Below, piece by piece: positions 1-8,146 of a stretch of DNA of 64,000 nucleotides. Within the stretch, counting starts at the first letter, position 1. Each line of letters starts with the position of its first letter. The DNA is from Corynebacterium aurimucosum (GTDB lineage: Bacteria; Actinomycetota; Actinomycetes; Mycobacteriales; Mycobacteriaceae). The notes under the pieces are model-generated. The model was not told the origin of the DNA and did no database searches. It was given only the letters and a program-made list of their open reading frames with translations. The DNA lies in NCBI RefSeq assembly GCF_030408555.1, contig NZ_CP047048.1, positions 2,294,001-2,358,000 of the forward strand. Reading direction: 5' to 3'. A program made the position numbers and the translations under genes.

Positions 1-1317
1 GCGGTCATACTGCTCGGTGATGAAATCACGGGAGCACAGCGCCGGGGAGGCCACGAGCTTCTTCAGCGCCACGGTAAGGTCCTGCTTCTCGACGCCCTTG
101 AACTCCTGCAGCGCATCCTGCCACTCCGGGCGGGCGTAGGGGCGGTCGTAGACCGGGGCCTCGTCCGCGATGGTGCCGGCCGGGGCATCCACAACGACCT
201 CGCCTTGGTGGCGAATGATGAGGTGCTTACCGGTGGTGACCTCACCAATCTCAGCGCAGGTGACATCCCACCGCGCGCAGATCTCCTTGAACTTCTCCAC
301 GTTCTCCGGGGTCACCACAGCACACATGCGCTCCTGGGACTCGGAGGCGAGGATCTCTGCGGCGGTCATGTCCTTGGCACGCAGCGGGACGTTGTCCAGG
401 TTGATCTCCATGCCGCCATCACCGGCGGCGGCCAGCTCGGAGGTGGCGCACGCCAGGCCCGCGCCGCCCAAGTCCTGGATGCCCACGACGATGCCGGACT
501 TGTACAGCTCCAGGCAGCACTCGATGAGGACCTTCTCCGCGAACGGGTCGCCCACCTGAACGGCCGGCAGCTTGCGCTCCGCGCCGTCCTCGAAGGTGTC
601 AGAAGCCAACACGGACACGCCACCGATGCCATCGAGGCCGGTGCGCGAGCCGAAGAGCATGACCTTGTTTCCAGTACCGGAGGCGAAGGCCAATTTCAGG
701 TCCTCCACCTTCAGCGTTCCCACGCACAGCGCGTTAACCAGCGGGTTACCAGCATAAGACTCATCAAAAACGGTTTCGCCGCCAATGTTGGGCAGGCCCA
801 AGCAGTTGCCGTAGTGCGAAATACCGCCAACCACGCCAGGCAAAACGCGCTTGGTGTCGGGGGCATCCGCCGGGCCGAAGCGCAGCTGGTCCATCACGGC
901 AATCGGGCGAGCGCCCATGGCCATGATGTCGCGGACAATGCCGCCCACGCCGGTGGCCGCACCCTGGTGCGGCTCCACGTAGGAGGGGTGGTTGTGGCTT
1001 TCCACGCGGAAGGTCACCGCGTTGCCGTCTCCGATATCCACCACGCCGGCGTTCTCACCGATGCCGGCGAGAATCTTGGAGCCCATCTCCTCAGTCATGG
1101 TCTCACCGAAGTAGCGCAGGTGCGTCTTGGAGGACTTATAAGAACAGTGCTCCGACCACATCACCGAGTACATGGTCAGCTCGGCATCGGTCGGGCGGCG
1201 GCCCAGGATCTCGCGGATGTGCGCGTACTCGTCATCCTTCAGGCCCAACTCGCGGTAGGGCTGCTCCAGCTCAGGCTGCGCGGCTGCTTGCTCGACGGTG
1301 TCGTTGTGTACGGTCAT
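1..1317 (-). CDS. purL: Phosphoribosylformylglycinamidine synthase, large subunit PurL (3' part cut by window edge)
   Basis: This is the catalytic large subunit of FGAM synthase, which converts FGAR, ATP and glutamine-derived ammonia to FGAM in purine synthesis. The reading frame is open from the ATG at 1317 to base 1 (439 codons), so the C-terminal part lies outside the window. Visible motifs are an N-terminal region with [14 protein letters not shown], then [20 protein letters not shown] (nucleotide/metal binding) near residue 105, and the [11 protein letters not shown] segment further on. It is the small-type PurL that works with separate PurQ and PurS, both encoded just upstream. The start is supported by an AAGGAG ribosome site 5 bases before the ATG. 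Identification is secure. Confidence 0.97.
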   Translation of the reverse strand, partial: MTVHNDTVEQAAAQPELEQPYRELGLKDDEYAHIREILGRRPTDAELTMYSVMWSEHCSYKSSKTHLRYFGETMTEEMGSKILAGIGENAGVVDIGDGNAVTFRVESHNHPSYVEPHQGAATGVGGIVRDIMAMGARPIAVMDQLRFGPADAPDTKRVLPGVVGGISHYGNCLGLPNIGGETVFDESYAGNPLVNALCVGTLKVEDLKLAFASGTGNKVMLFGSRTGLDGIGGVSVLASDTFEDGAERKLPAVQVGDPFAEKVLIECCLELYKSGIVVGIQDLGGAGLACATSELAAAGDGGMEINLDNVPLRAKDMTAAEILASESQERMCAVVTPENVEKFKEICARWDVTCAEIGEVTTGKHLIIRHQGEVVVDAPAGTIADEAPVYDRPYARPEWQDALQEFKGVEKQDLTVALKKLVASPALCSRDFITEQYDR

Positions 1318-1345
1318 TGTTTCTCCTTATAACCGTCGGCGCGGG

Positions 1346-2008
1346 TTAAGCGACGACCTTGAGGGCGGACACAAACAAACCCAGACCGTCGGTGGACGGG
1401 CCGGTAAGAAGATCGATGGCGTGCTCTGGGTGCGGCATCAGCCCCACCACGTTGCCGGCCTCATTGGTGATGCCGGCGATGCCGTTGATGGAGCCGTTGA
1501 AGTTATCGGTATAACGGAAGACCACGCGGCCCTCGCCCTCCAAGCGTTCCACGGTCTCCGCATCCGCCTGGAAGCGGCCCTCGCCGTGCTTCGCCGGAAT
1601 CAGGATTCGCTGGCCCTGCTCAAACTCACTGGTCCAGGAGGTCTGCGCGTTCTCCACCTCGAGGTAGGTATCCACACAGTGGAAGTGGAGTCCCTGGTTG
1701 CGAGTCAGGGCGCCAGGCAGCAAGCCAGCCTCCGTCAAAATCTGGAAGCCGTTGCAGATGCCGAGCACCGGCATGCCCTTATTCGCTGCTTCCACCACCG
1801 CGCGCATCACCGGGGCCAGCGCCGAAATAGCGCCGGAGCGCAGGTAGTCACCGTAGGAAAAGCCACCGGGGACAACGACGGCGTCCACTCCTCGCAGGTC
1901 TTCATCCGCATGCCACAGGGACACGACGTCGGCGCCGGCGGTGCGGGCGGCGCGGGCCGCGTCGACGTCGTCAAGCGTGCCGGGGAAGGTAATAACGCCG
2001 ATCTTCAT
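1346..2008 (-). CDS. purQ: FGAM synthase glutaminase subunit PurQ
   Basis: PurQ hydrolyses glutamine and channels ammonia to PurL. The 220-residue protein is a class I glutamine amidotransferase: the oxyanion/glycine loop [13 protein letters not shown] is near residues 48-60, the nucleophile Cys85 sits in GICNGFQ, and the His193/Glu195 pair is in MPHPEH. The length is normal for the stand-alone subunit. Its ATG overlaps the stop of purS by one base (TAATG), and purL starts 28 bases downstream, so the three subunits are probably translated from one mRNA in the order purS-purQ-purL. Confidence 0.97.
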   Translation of the reverse strand: MKIGVITFPGTLDDVDAARAARTAGADVVSLWHADEDLRGVDAVVVPGGFSYGDYLRSGAISALAPVMRAVVEAANKGMPVLGICNGFQILTEAGLLPGALTRNQGLHFHCVDTYLEVENAQTSWTSEFEQGQRILIPAKHGEGRFQADAETVERLEGEGRVVFRYTDNFNGSINGIAGITNEAGNVVGLMPHPEHAIDLLTGPSTDGLGLFVSALKVVA

Positions 2009-2238
2009 TACTGGATGACCTCGTAATCCTCGATCACGGTGTTGGCCAGCAAGGTGGAAGCCACCTTCTCGAGTTCCTCGGCGCTGACCGAATCATCAAC
2101 TTCAATCTCAAAACGCTTGCCCTGGCGCACGTCGCTGACACCAGCAACCCCCAGGCGGCCCAGCGCGCGAACGACGGCCTGGCCTTGCGGGTCCAAAATC
2201 TCGGCCTTGGGCATGACATTGACAACTACACGAGCCAT
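2008..2238 (-). CDS. purS: FGAM synthase accessory subunit PurS
   Basis: PurS is the small third subunit that bridges PurQ and PurL in the bacterial FGAM synthase complex. The 76-residue product begins [20 protein letters not shown] and keeps the family pattern in which a beta strand is followed by DPQGxAVxxALxxLG and a C-terminal VIEDYEV. The length is typical. It is the first gene of the purS-purQ-purL unit, and the stop is fused to the purQ start (TAATG), implying translational coupling. A TATACT -10 element lies 25-30 bases upstream. Confidence 0.95.
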   Translation of the reverse strand: MARVVVNVMPKAEILDPQGQAVVRALGRLGVAGVSDVRQGKRFEIEVDDSVSAEELEKVASTLLANTVIEDYEVIQ

Positions 2239-2262
2239 GAAAATTTTGCCTTACTGTGCGTG

Positions 2263-2268
2263 AGTATA
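2263..2268 (-). promoter_or_regulatory. -10 element of the purS-purQ-purL operon
   Basis: On the minus strand this reads TATACT, a full match to the actinobacterial TANNNT -10. It would give a leader of roughly 20 bases before the purS ATG at 2238. No good -35 is visible at 17 bases. Confidence 0.5.
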
Positions 2269-2298
2269 GGTGCCCCGCCAGTCTATCCCGCCGGCAAG

Positions 2299-2315
2299 AA
2301 AGATTCGGAATCTTT
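2299..2315. promoter_or_regulatory. Perfect 17-bp palindrome AAAGATTCGGAATCTTT
   Basis: The sequence is a perfect inverted repeat (8-bp arms around one G). It lies in the 229-bp divergent gap between purS and the nuclease gene, upstream of the purS -10. A second imperfect dyad, GAATTCAAACC...GGTTGAAGAATTC, follows at 2325-2352. Both look like protein-binding sites; the regulator is unknown. A hairpin role is possible but there is no U-run. Confidence 0.5.
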
Positions 2316-2467
2316 GGGGGTAGTGAATTCAAACCAAACGGTTGAAGAATTCTTGGGGAATCCCACCTTAACCCCCAGCTCGCCCTCTGCGCTCCGGTAT
2401 CACGTGCCCCGAAACCCAGGTAGAACGAGATGCGCTGCCCTTTTCTCACCTATCCAAGGAACCTCTC

Positions 2468-5400
2468 ATGCATTTCAAACGCATTGGCTCACTTGCCATC
2501 GCCGCCCTTGTCTCTACCTGCATTGTTGTCCCCCAGGCCAGCGCCTTTGTGGACGGCTCCAACGCCGTCATCTCTGAGGTCTACGGTGGCGGCGGCAACA
2601 AGGGTGCCGCGTTTAACCACGATTTCATCGAGCTTTATAACCCCACCTCGGCTGACCTCGACCTCACTGGCTGGTCCGTGGAGTACCTGTCCGCCTCCGG
2701 CAACTCTGGCGGAAAGCACGAGCTGTCCGGTTCCCTCCCGGCCGCGGGCCACTTCCTCATCCAGGAAGGTGGTGGCGGTACCGGTGAGCCGCTTCCTGCT
2801 CCTGATGCAGAGGGGAACCTGAATCTGTCCGGCTCCAAGGGCTCGGTGAAGCTTTACGACGCCTCCGGGGCCGAGGTAGACCTCGTGGGGTACGGGGAGG
2901 CGTCGCTCAGCGAGGGCTCCCCTGCCCAGGCCTTGAACAACTCCACCTCTGCGCAACGCGACGCCGAGGGCACCGACACCGACGACAACGTTGCTGACTT
3001 CAGCGCTACAGCGCCGACGCCGAAGTCTGCTGGCGGTGGCGCCACCGCGCCGGAGGACCCCACACCGGCCGAGCCGGGCGCATCCGTCACCATCCCGGAA
3101 ATCCAGGGCACCGGCGCGGAGTCCCCGCTCAACGGCCAGAACGTCACCACCCAAGGCGTGGTGACCGCGGTGTGGAAAGGTGAAAAGTCCCTCAACGGCT
3201 TCACCATCCAGACCCCGGGCACGGGCCAGACCGCACCGAAGAAAGCCTCGGAGGCCATCTTCGTCTACACCGGTGGCACCGGCTTCTACCCGGAGATTGG
3301 AGAATCCGTCGAGGTCACCGGCACCGTTGATGAGTACTACGGGCAGACCCAAATCGCCCTTGCCCAAGGCTCCGTCCTCGACACCGCACTCGATCTCGTC
3401 ACCCCGCTCGCCATCGATGCCCTACCCGAGGGAGATGAGGAGCGAGAGAAGCTCGAGTCCATGCTTCTCAAGCCTGGCGTGCACACCGTGACCGATAACT
3501 ATGGTCTCAACCGCTACGGCGAGCTCGGTCTAGCACCGGGCACCGAGGCGCTGCGCCAGCCCACCGATATTGTCTCCCCTGGCACCCAGGAGCAAAAGGA
3601 CATGGAGGCTGCTAACGCGGCGAAGTACGTCATCTTGGATGACGGCTCCACCCGTGACTTCACCCGCGATGGCGCGTCGACGAAGCTGCCGTACATCATG
3701 CACAACGGCTCGGAGGTCAAAACCATCCGCACCACCAACCAGGTGGAGTTTGCCGACTCTGGCGTCATCCTGGGTTACGGCCACGAGCAGTGGCGCTTCC
3801 AGCCCACCACGATGATTACGGGTGACTCCGCTACCGCAGATCTGCCAATTACGTGGGACCCGGCCCGTCCGGAGGCCCCGCAGGTGGCTGGCGATTACAC
3901 CGTGGCGGCGTTTAACGTGCTCAACTTCTTCATCAACCTGGGCGAAGACAACGGCGCGAAATCCTACAATGACCGCTTTGGCAACGGCGTGGGTTCTGAC
4001 AGCCCCACCTTCCGCGGCGCGTGGTCCGAGTCCGCGTTCAACGACCAGAAGGGCAAGATCCTCACCGCGCTGGAGGGACTCGACGCCGATGTTATCGGCC
4101 TGTCGGAGATTGAGAACGCCGCCAACACCGTGGGCGGTTCCTACGACGATGCTGTGAAGTACCTCGTGGGTGAGCTCAACTCCCGTGCGGGGTCTGAAAA
4201 GTGGGATTACGTCAAGGCCCCGGCGAACGCGTCAGCCGATACAGACGTCATCCGCACCGCGATCATCTACAAGAAGGACCGCGTCCAGCCAGTAGGTGAG
4301 GCCACCTTGCTGGAGGACGAGCGTTTCAAGGGTACCGCCCGCACCCCGCTCGCTGCGGAGTTCAAGCCGGTTGCTGATAAGTGCGCTCCTGAGGGCCCCG
4401 ATTCCTTCGTGGTGGTAACCAACCATTTCAAGTCCAAGGGCTCCGTGGCCAACGGTGACAAGGACACCGGCGATGGTCAGGGCAACAACCCGAACGTGCG
4501 CAATGCCCACGCCCAGGCAGTCCTGGATGGTTTGTCCAAGCAGCCGAAGTGGCAGAAGAAGGCCACCTTCGTCATGGGTGACTTAAACGCTTACTCCAAG
4601 GAAGACGCCATCTCCGTCTTCCGCAACGCTGGCTACACCATCCCGGTTGAGGAGCTCAACGCCCAAGAGGACTGGCAGGACGTGGCCTCCTACCAGTTCT
4701 CCGGCCGCCTCGGCTCCCTGGACCACATCCTGGCCAACGAGCACGTCGACGCCCAGGCCGCGCAGACGTGGAACATCAACTCCGACGAGCCGATTGCCAT
4801 GGAGTACTCCCGCCGCAACTACACCGGCGGCGATGTCTTTGAGGCCAATAACCCGTACCGTTCCTCCGACCACGACCCGGTCAAGGTGGGCTTCAACCTT
4901 GCGACGGTGAAGCGCTCTGCGGACGAGCTCGAGGGCTGCGGCTCTGCTGAGAATCCGGATCCAGCTCAAGACCAGGATCAGGCTGATGAGTCTCGCAGCA
5001 TCAAGTCTGTCACCGTCAACGACGAGGGCCACCTCATCATCACCTACACCGACGGCACCACCGAAGACGCCGGCAATGTTGTCGGTGCCGATGGCAAGGA
5101 TGGTACCGACGGCGAAGACGGCGCTGACGGCAAGCCAGGCAAAGACGGCCGTGGTATTGAGTCCGTGACCACCAACGACAGGGGCAAGGTCATCGTCGCC
5201 TACACCGACGGCACAACCGATAATCTCGGTCTCCTTGTCGGACCGAAGGGCGACCAGGGCTCACCGGGTAGCGACGGCAAAGACGGTAAGGACGGCGCCG
5301 ATGGTCAAGACGGCAAGGATGGCCGTGGCATCGAGTCCGTGACCACTGACGCTGCGGGCAACCTCGTTGTGAAGTACACCGATGGCACTTCCGAAACCAT

Positions 5401-5686
5401 CAAGGTAGACAGCAAGCCCGCCAGCCAAACCGGTTCTTCTACTGGCGAGCGCTGCCTGCCGACTGCCCTCGGTCTCGCCATCCCCGCAGCCCTTGCCATC
5501 CCGCTGGCCTTCCTTGGGTTTGCCAATACACAGTTCAACATCCCGGGCTTCGAGCCGGTCCGGAAGCAGATTGAGTCGATGGCCCGCAACATCCCGCGCG
5601 AAGCTCAGTACGCTGCCGGTGGTCTCGGCCTGCTGGCTGCGCTTGGCATCATCGGCGCGGCCTGCGTCCCGACCGGGTCTAAATAA
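2468..5686 (+). CDS. Surface-anchored extracellular nuclease with lamin-tail, EEP and collagen-like stalk
   Basis: This is a secreted ExeM/NucH-type DNase that would liberate phosphate and nucleosides from external DNA. The order is: signal peptide (1-26, cut near QASAF), lamin-tail domain about 28-185, an OB-fold-like segment about 205-310, then an endonuclease/exonuclease/phosphatase domain about 475-805. The last shows AAFNVLNFF, IGLSEIEN, VVTNHFKSKG, MGDLNAY, GSLDHILAN and SSDHDPV. After it come three copies of a beta unit ending in YTDGT (about 840-985), separated by Gly-X-Y collagen-like runs. Two hydrophobic stretches follow (about 997-1019 and 1048-1068) with an IPGFEPV motif between them, an anchor style I recall from corynebacterial surface proteins. 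AAGGAA precedes the ATG. The C. glutamicum counterpart sits at the same place. Confidence 0.9.
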   Translation: MHFKRIGSLAIAALVSTCIVVPQASAFVDGSNAVISEVYGGGGNKGAAFNHDFIELYNPTSADLDLTGWSVEYLSASGNSGGKHELSGSLPAAGHFLIQEGGGGTGEPLPAPDAEGNLNLSGSKGSVKLYDASGAEVDLVGYGEASLSEGSPAQALNNSTSAQRDAEGTDTDDNVADFSATAPTPKSAGGGATAPEDPTPAEPGASVTIPEIQGTGAESPLNGQNVTTQGVVTAVWKGEKSLNGFTIQTPGTGQTAPKKASEAIFVYTGGTGFYPEIGESVEVTGTVDEYYGQTQIALAQGSVLDTALDLVTPLAIDALPEGDEEREKLESMLLKPGVHTVTDNYGLNRYGELGLAPGTEALRQPTDIVSPGTQEQKDMEAANAAKYVILDDGSTRDFTRDGASTKLPYIMHNGSEVKTIRTTNQVEFADSGVILGYGHEQWRFQPTTMITGDSATADLPITWDPARPEAPQVAGDYTVAAFNVLNFFINLGEDNGAKSYNDRFGNGVGSDSPTFRGAWSESAFNDQKGKILTALEGLDADVIGLSEIENAANTVGGSYDDAVKYLVGELNSRAGSEKWDYVKAPANASADTDVIRTAIIYKKDRVQPVGEATLLEDERFKGTARTPLAAEFKPVADKCAPEGPDSFVVVTNHFKSKGSVANGDKDTGDGQGNNPNVRNAHAQAVLDGLSKQPKWQKKATFVMGDLNAYSKEDAISVFRNAGYTIPVEELNAQEDWQDVASYQFSGRLGSLDHILANEHVDAQAAQTWNINSDEPIAMEYSRRNYTGGDVFEANNPYRSSDHDPVKVGFNLATVKRSADELEGCGSAENPDPAQDQDQADESRSIKSVTVNDEGHLIITYTDGTTEDAGNVVGADGKDGTDGEDGADGKPGKDGRGIESVTTNDRGKVIVAYTDGTTDNLGLLVGPKGDQGSPGSDGKDGKDGADGQDGKDGRGIESVTTDAAGNLVVKYTDGTSETIKVDSKPASQTGSSTGERCLPTALGLAIPAALAIPLAFLGFANTQFNIPGFEPVRKQIESMARNIPREAQYAAGGLGLLAALGIIGAACVPTGSK

Positions 5687-5720
5687 AGCACTCTGCTGAG
5701 CGTATTTATTCAGTCTCGTT

Positions 5721-5744
5721 AAGCCCCTCATCTGAGGGGCTTTT
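5721..5744 (+). terminator. Rho-independent terminator after the nuclease gene
   Basis: AAGCCCCTCA and TGAGGGGCTT form a 10-bp stem with a minimal loop, followed by TTTT. It lies 34 bases after the nuclease stop and fits as its terminator. Confidence 0.85.
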
Positions 5745-5823
5745 CTCCTACCAGCCCGATTACCCCTCTAACCAGGAATTTTCTTCCTCCGGTTGCGGGG
5801 TTGCTAGTGCTGTTTTAGTCTCT

Positions 5824-6927
5824 GTGCTCATGGGGGATATCGAAACCTACCTCCGCCTACGCAACTCGGGGATTGCACTGGTGGAGCATGCACCTGGCAC
5901 ACCCGAAGAGCTCCGCGCGCTCGGCGCGGATGCCGCCGATGCCACCGAGCTTTCACAGCTGCACCAGGTTTACTTCGGTCCCACCCGCTTTACCGGTAAA
6001 CAAAAGAAAGCCCGTGCTGCAGCCCTTCAACAACGCCACAGCCTTGGCACCCTCACACTGATTGAAACCTACACCTCCAAGGTGAAAAAGACCCTGGATG
6101 CCTGGAACTTAAGAATCAAACTCGCTGCCACACCCGCACACCGCATCCCACATGTTGCCGCCGCACGGCTTAAAGAACTCCGTGCTAAAAGAACCGCCAA
6201 ACCAGGCGTACGCATCACCTACCGGGAACAAGGCCCCAACACACTCTCCATTACCGACGATGCCACCACGATTGCCAACATGCGCGCCGTCTTAGAATCC
6301 ACCAACACCACCGACCTCCTTCAAGCCGCCAATGACATCTTCTTCAAAGAAAGCACTGGATCCACACCCGCGGTGCGCACCCAAGTCATCATCACCCTGA
6401 ATGAGCTCGACCAAATCATTAACGGCGAGGGTGATGAAATCCAGCTCAACCTGACTAACGGCGCGCGCATGACAGGCGCAGAGTTTCTCACCCACAAGTT
6501 TGCCGAAATAGGCTACGCCACCATCGTCCACCCTCTTGACGGCCCCATCAACACCTGGCGCCTAGAACGTGGAGCAAACCTCAACCAACGCCTTAGCCTG
6601 CACGCGGAATTCCACACCTGCTCAAGACCAGGCTGCAACAAACCAGCCGATTACTGCCAAGTCCACCACCTCATCCCCTGGCAAGCAGGTGGCTTTACCA
6701 ACATTAAAAACCTGACCTTCCTGTGCGCCTACCACAACGGCATTAACGACGATGACCCACACAGGCCTACCGGACGCGGCTACATGTACCGACTCAACAC
6801 CGGAGTGTCCTTCATCCCACCCTGGGGTGCACCGATAACCGCAATGCCGGAATACCAAGAAGCACTCGCCAGACTCAACACCGAGAAAGCAGGACAGCCA
6901 CCAGAGGAACCACCCGACAGCAGCTAA
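5824..6927 (+). CDS. HNH endonuclease domain protein of the DUF222 type
   Basis: The 367-residue protein has a helical N-terminal region of the DUF222 kind and a C-terminal HNH nuclease domain (about 268-315) with CSRPGCNKP, the catalytic CQVHHLIPW and the metal-site FLCAYHNGIND. Such genes are multicopy in corynebacteria and mycobacteria. Their biological role is not settled, though mobile-element association is often suggested. The start is uncertain: GTG at 5824 and ATG at 5830 are available, there is no strong ribosome site, and the frame stays open upstream, so the N-terminus may be shortened. A terminator separates it from the nuclease gene, so it is probably expressed alone. Confidence 0.8.
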   Translation: MLMGDIETYLRLRNSGIALVEHAPGTPEELRALGADAADATELSQLHQVYFGPTRFTGKQKKARAAALQQRHSLGTLTLIETYTSKVKKTLDAWNLRIKLAATPAHRIPHVAAARLKELRAKRTAKPGVRITYREQGPNTLSITDDATTIANMRAVLESTNTTDLLQAANDIFFKESTGSTPAVRTQVIITLNELDQIINGEGDEIQLNLTNGARMTGAEFLTHKFAEIGYATIVHPLDGPINTWRLERGANLNQRLSLHAEFHTCSRPGCNKPADYCQVHHLIPWQAGGFTNIKNLTFLCAYHNGINDDDPHRPTGRGYMYRLNTGVSFIPPWGAPITAMPEYQEALARLNTEKAGQPPEEPPDSS

Positions 6928-7345
6928 CACCCCCAAGCAACCACACACAACAACGACTGAAAGGAAACGGCTTACCACCAGCACCAACACCGCTACCCGC
7001 CAACCGAGGGAAGGTTCGCGGGCACACCGGCGATCCTTCAGACAACACCACCCACAAACCACAACAAGGCACGCAGGAAAACCTGCGAGCCTTATGCCAG
7101 CGCCACCCATCATCCAAAGCCAGACTGACGGGCAATCCGGCGACCCCAAGTCCGGCTTCACGTGCTGCCGGAAGCAGCAAGAGCAACGGGATCCTTAAGC
7201 CCTTAAAGAGCGAAACCTGCCAACCGGATGAAGGTTTACGGGCACTCCGTCGTTCCTGGAAGACGCGTCTCCCTTTCTATACAGGCCAACGGACACCGGG
7301 ATATGCGGATGGTTTAACGTGTCGTGAGCATTCGAGTGGGCACGG
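6928..7345. repeat. Non-coding gap with degenerate repeats and hairpins
   Basis: No convincing gene is seen in these 418 bases. Three degenerate copies share the pattern GAAGGTTnnCGGGCACnCCGnCG (near 7010, 7128 and 7229). A strong hairpin, AAGGCaCGCAGG-AAAA-CCTGCGaGCCTT, spans 7066-7093, and a smaller one, TGCTGC-N5-GCAGCA, spans 7163-7179. The first could end HNH transcription. The gap lies between convergent genes. Confidence 0.4.
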
Positions 7346-8029
7346 CTAGCGCGGTGCGAAGGCCGTATAGTCAGCGGGACTGGCGCCTGCTCCAACGGCG
7401 CGCTCGGCGGCCTTAAGGAAATCGGACACTACCTTGCGGTCATCGAGGTTACGGCCGGAAATCGATAGGCGCACGGTGTTGCCGCGCTGCGCGGAGCGCT
7501 CGGCAGCGCGGATGATGTTGCGGCGCCACCACTTGGCCGAACCGAAACCCTCACCAAAGGACAAGTTGCGGGCTTGGTGGAGCTCGCCGGTGCGCAGGTC
7601 ATGGATGCCGCGGGTGGATGCAGCAAAGTCAAAATCAAACTCAGGAAGAACTTCTAGAGTTCCCTCCGACATACGCCAGCGCGGCGGCGCAAAGATAGTG
7701 GGCTCAAAGCCGATTCTGGCCATCTGCCGCGTCGCCCCCTTGAGGCGCAGACGCGCCTCGTGTGCATCCAGGTTTGCGAATTCCGCACGGCGGCCCTGAA
7801 CTGCTTGGTCGAAGCCGTTGAGAATGAGCACTCGGCCCGATTCGGCCTGCTCACGCAACCACGACTGTGTCGCCGAATCCTTAGCCAGGTGCCAATTGCC
7901 ATCGATGTGTGGCGCTACAAGCAAGGACACCGGGATATCCGCTTTATCGAACTGCTCCAGCAGGTCAGCGGCCTGCCTTCGGGTGTCGTCGAAGATACTG
8001 GAAATCGAAACCAAAAGGTGGCCATGCAT
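7346..8029 (-). CDS. DUF2334-type polysaccharide-deacetylase-like protein, active site probably lost
   Basis: The protein (227 residues from ATG 8029) starts MHGHLLVSISSIFDD and has the deacetylase-like pattern of a short strand with DD, then VSLLVAPHI, a helix, and LILNGFDQ where active family members carry a His-rich HGxxH motif. FAPPRWRMS and DFAASTRGIHDL follow. The metal-binding histidines seem absent, so a binding or degenerate enzyme role is likely; this is inference. An ORF extending to 8137 exists. However, GATAAT lies exactly 7 bases before the ATG at 8029, supporting this start and a leaderless transcript. Cytoplasmic by sequence. Confidence 0.7.
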   Translation of the reverse strand: MHGHLLVSISSIFDDTRRQAADLLEQFDKADIPVSLLVAPHIDGNWHLAKDSATQSWLREQAESGRVLILNGFDQAVQGRRAEFANLDAHEARLRLKGATRQMARIGFEPTIFAPPRWRMSEGTLEVLPEFDFDFAASTRGIHDLRTGELHQARNLSFGEGFGSAKWWRRNIIRAAERSAQRGNTVRLSISGRNLDDRKVVSDFLKAAERAVGAGASPADYTAFAPR

Positions 8030-8146
8030 AAGGAAAATTATCGCACAGCCACCGTCCCGGCGCGCGCCGAGGGGAAGCCTCACTCCCCCACATGGGCGGC
8101 CTAGGACGCTGTGCGGCTCATTAGCCACACAGCTCAAGCGGGGAGC

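Noticed and set aside
205..1332. 375-codon open frame on the plus strand
   Set aside because: It is antisense to purL, whose frame has all family motifs; long antisense frames are common at this GC content.
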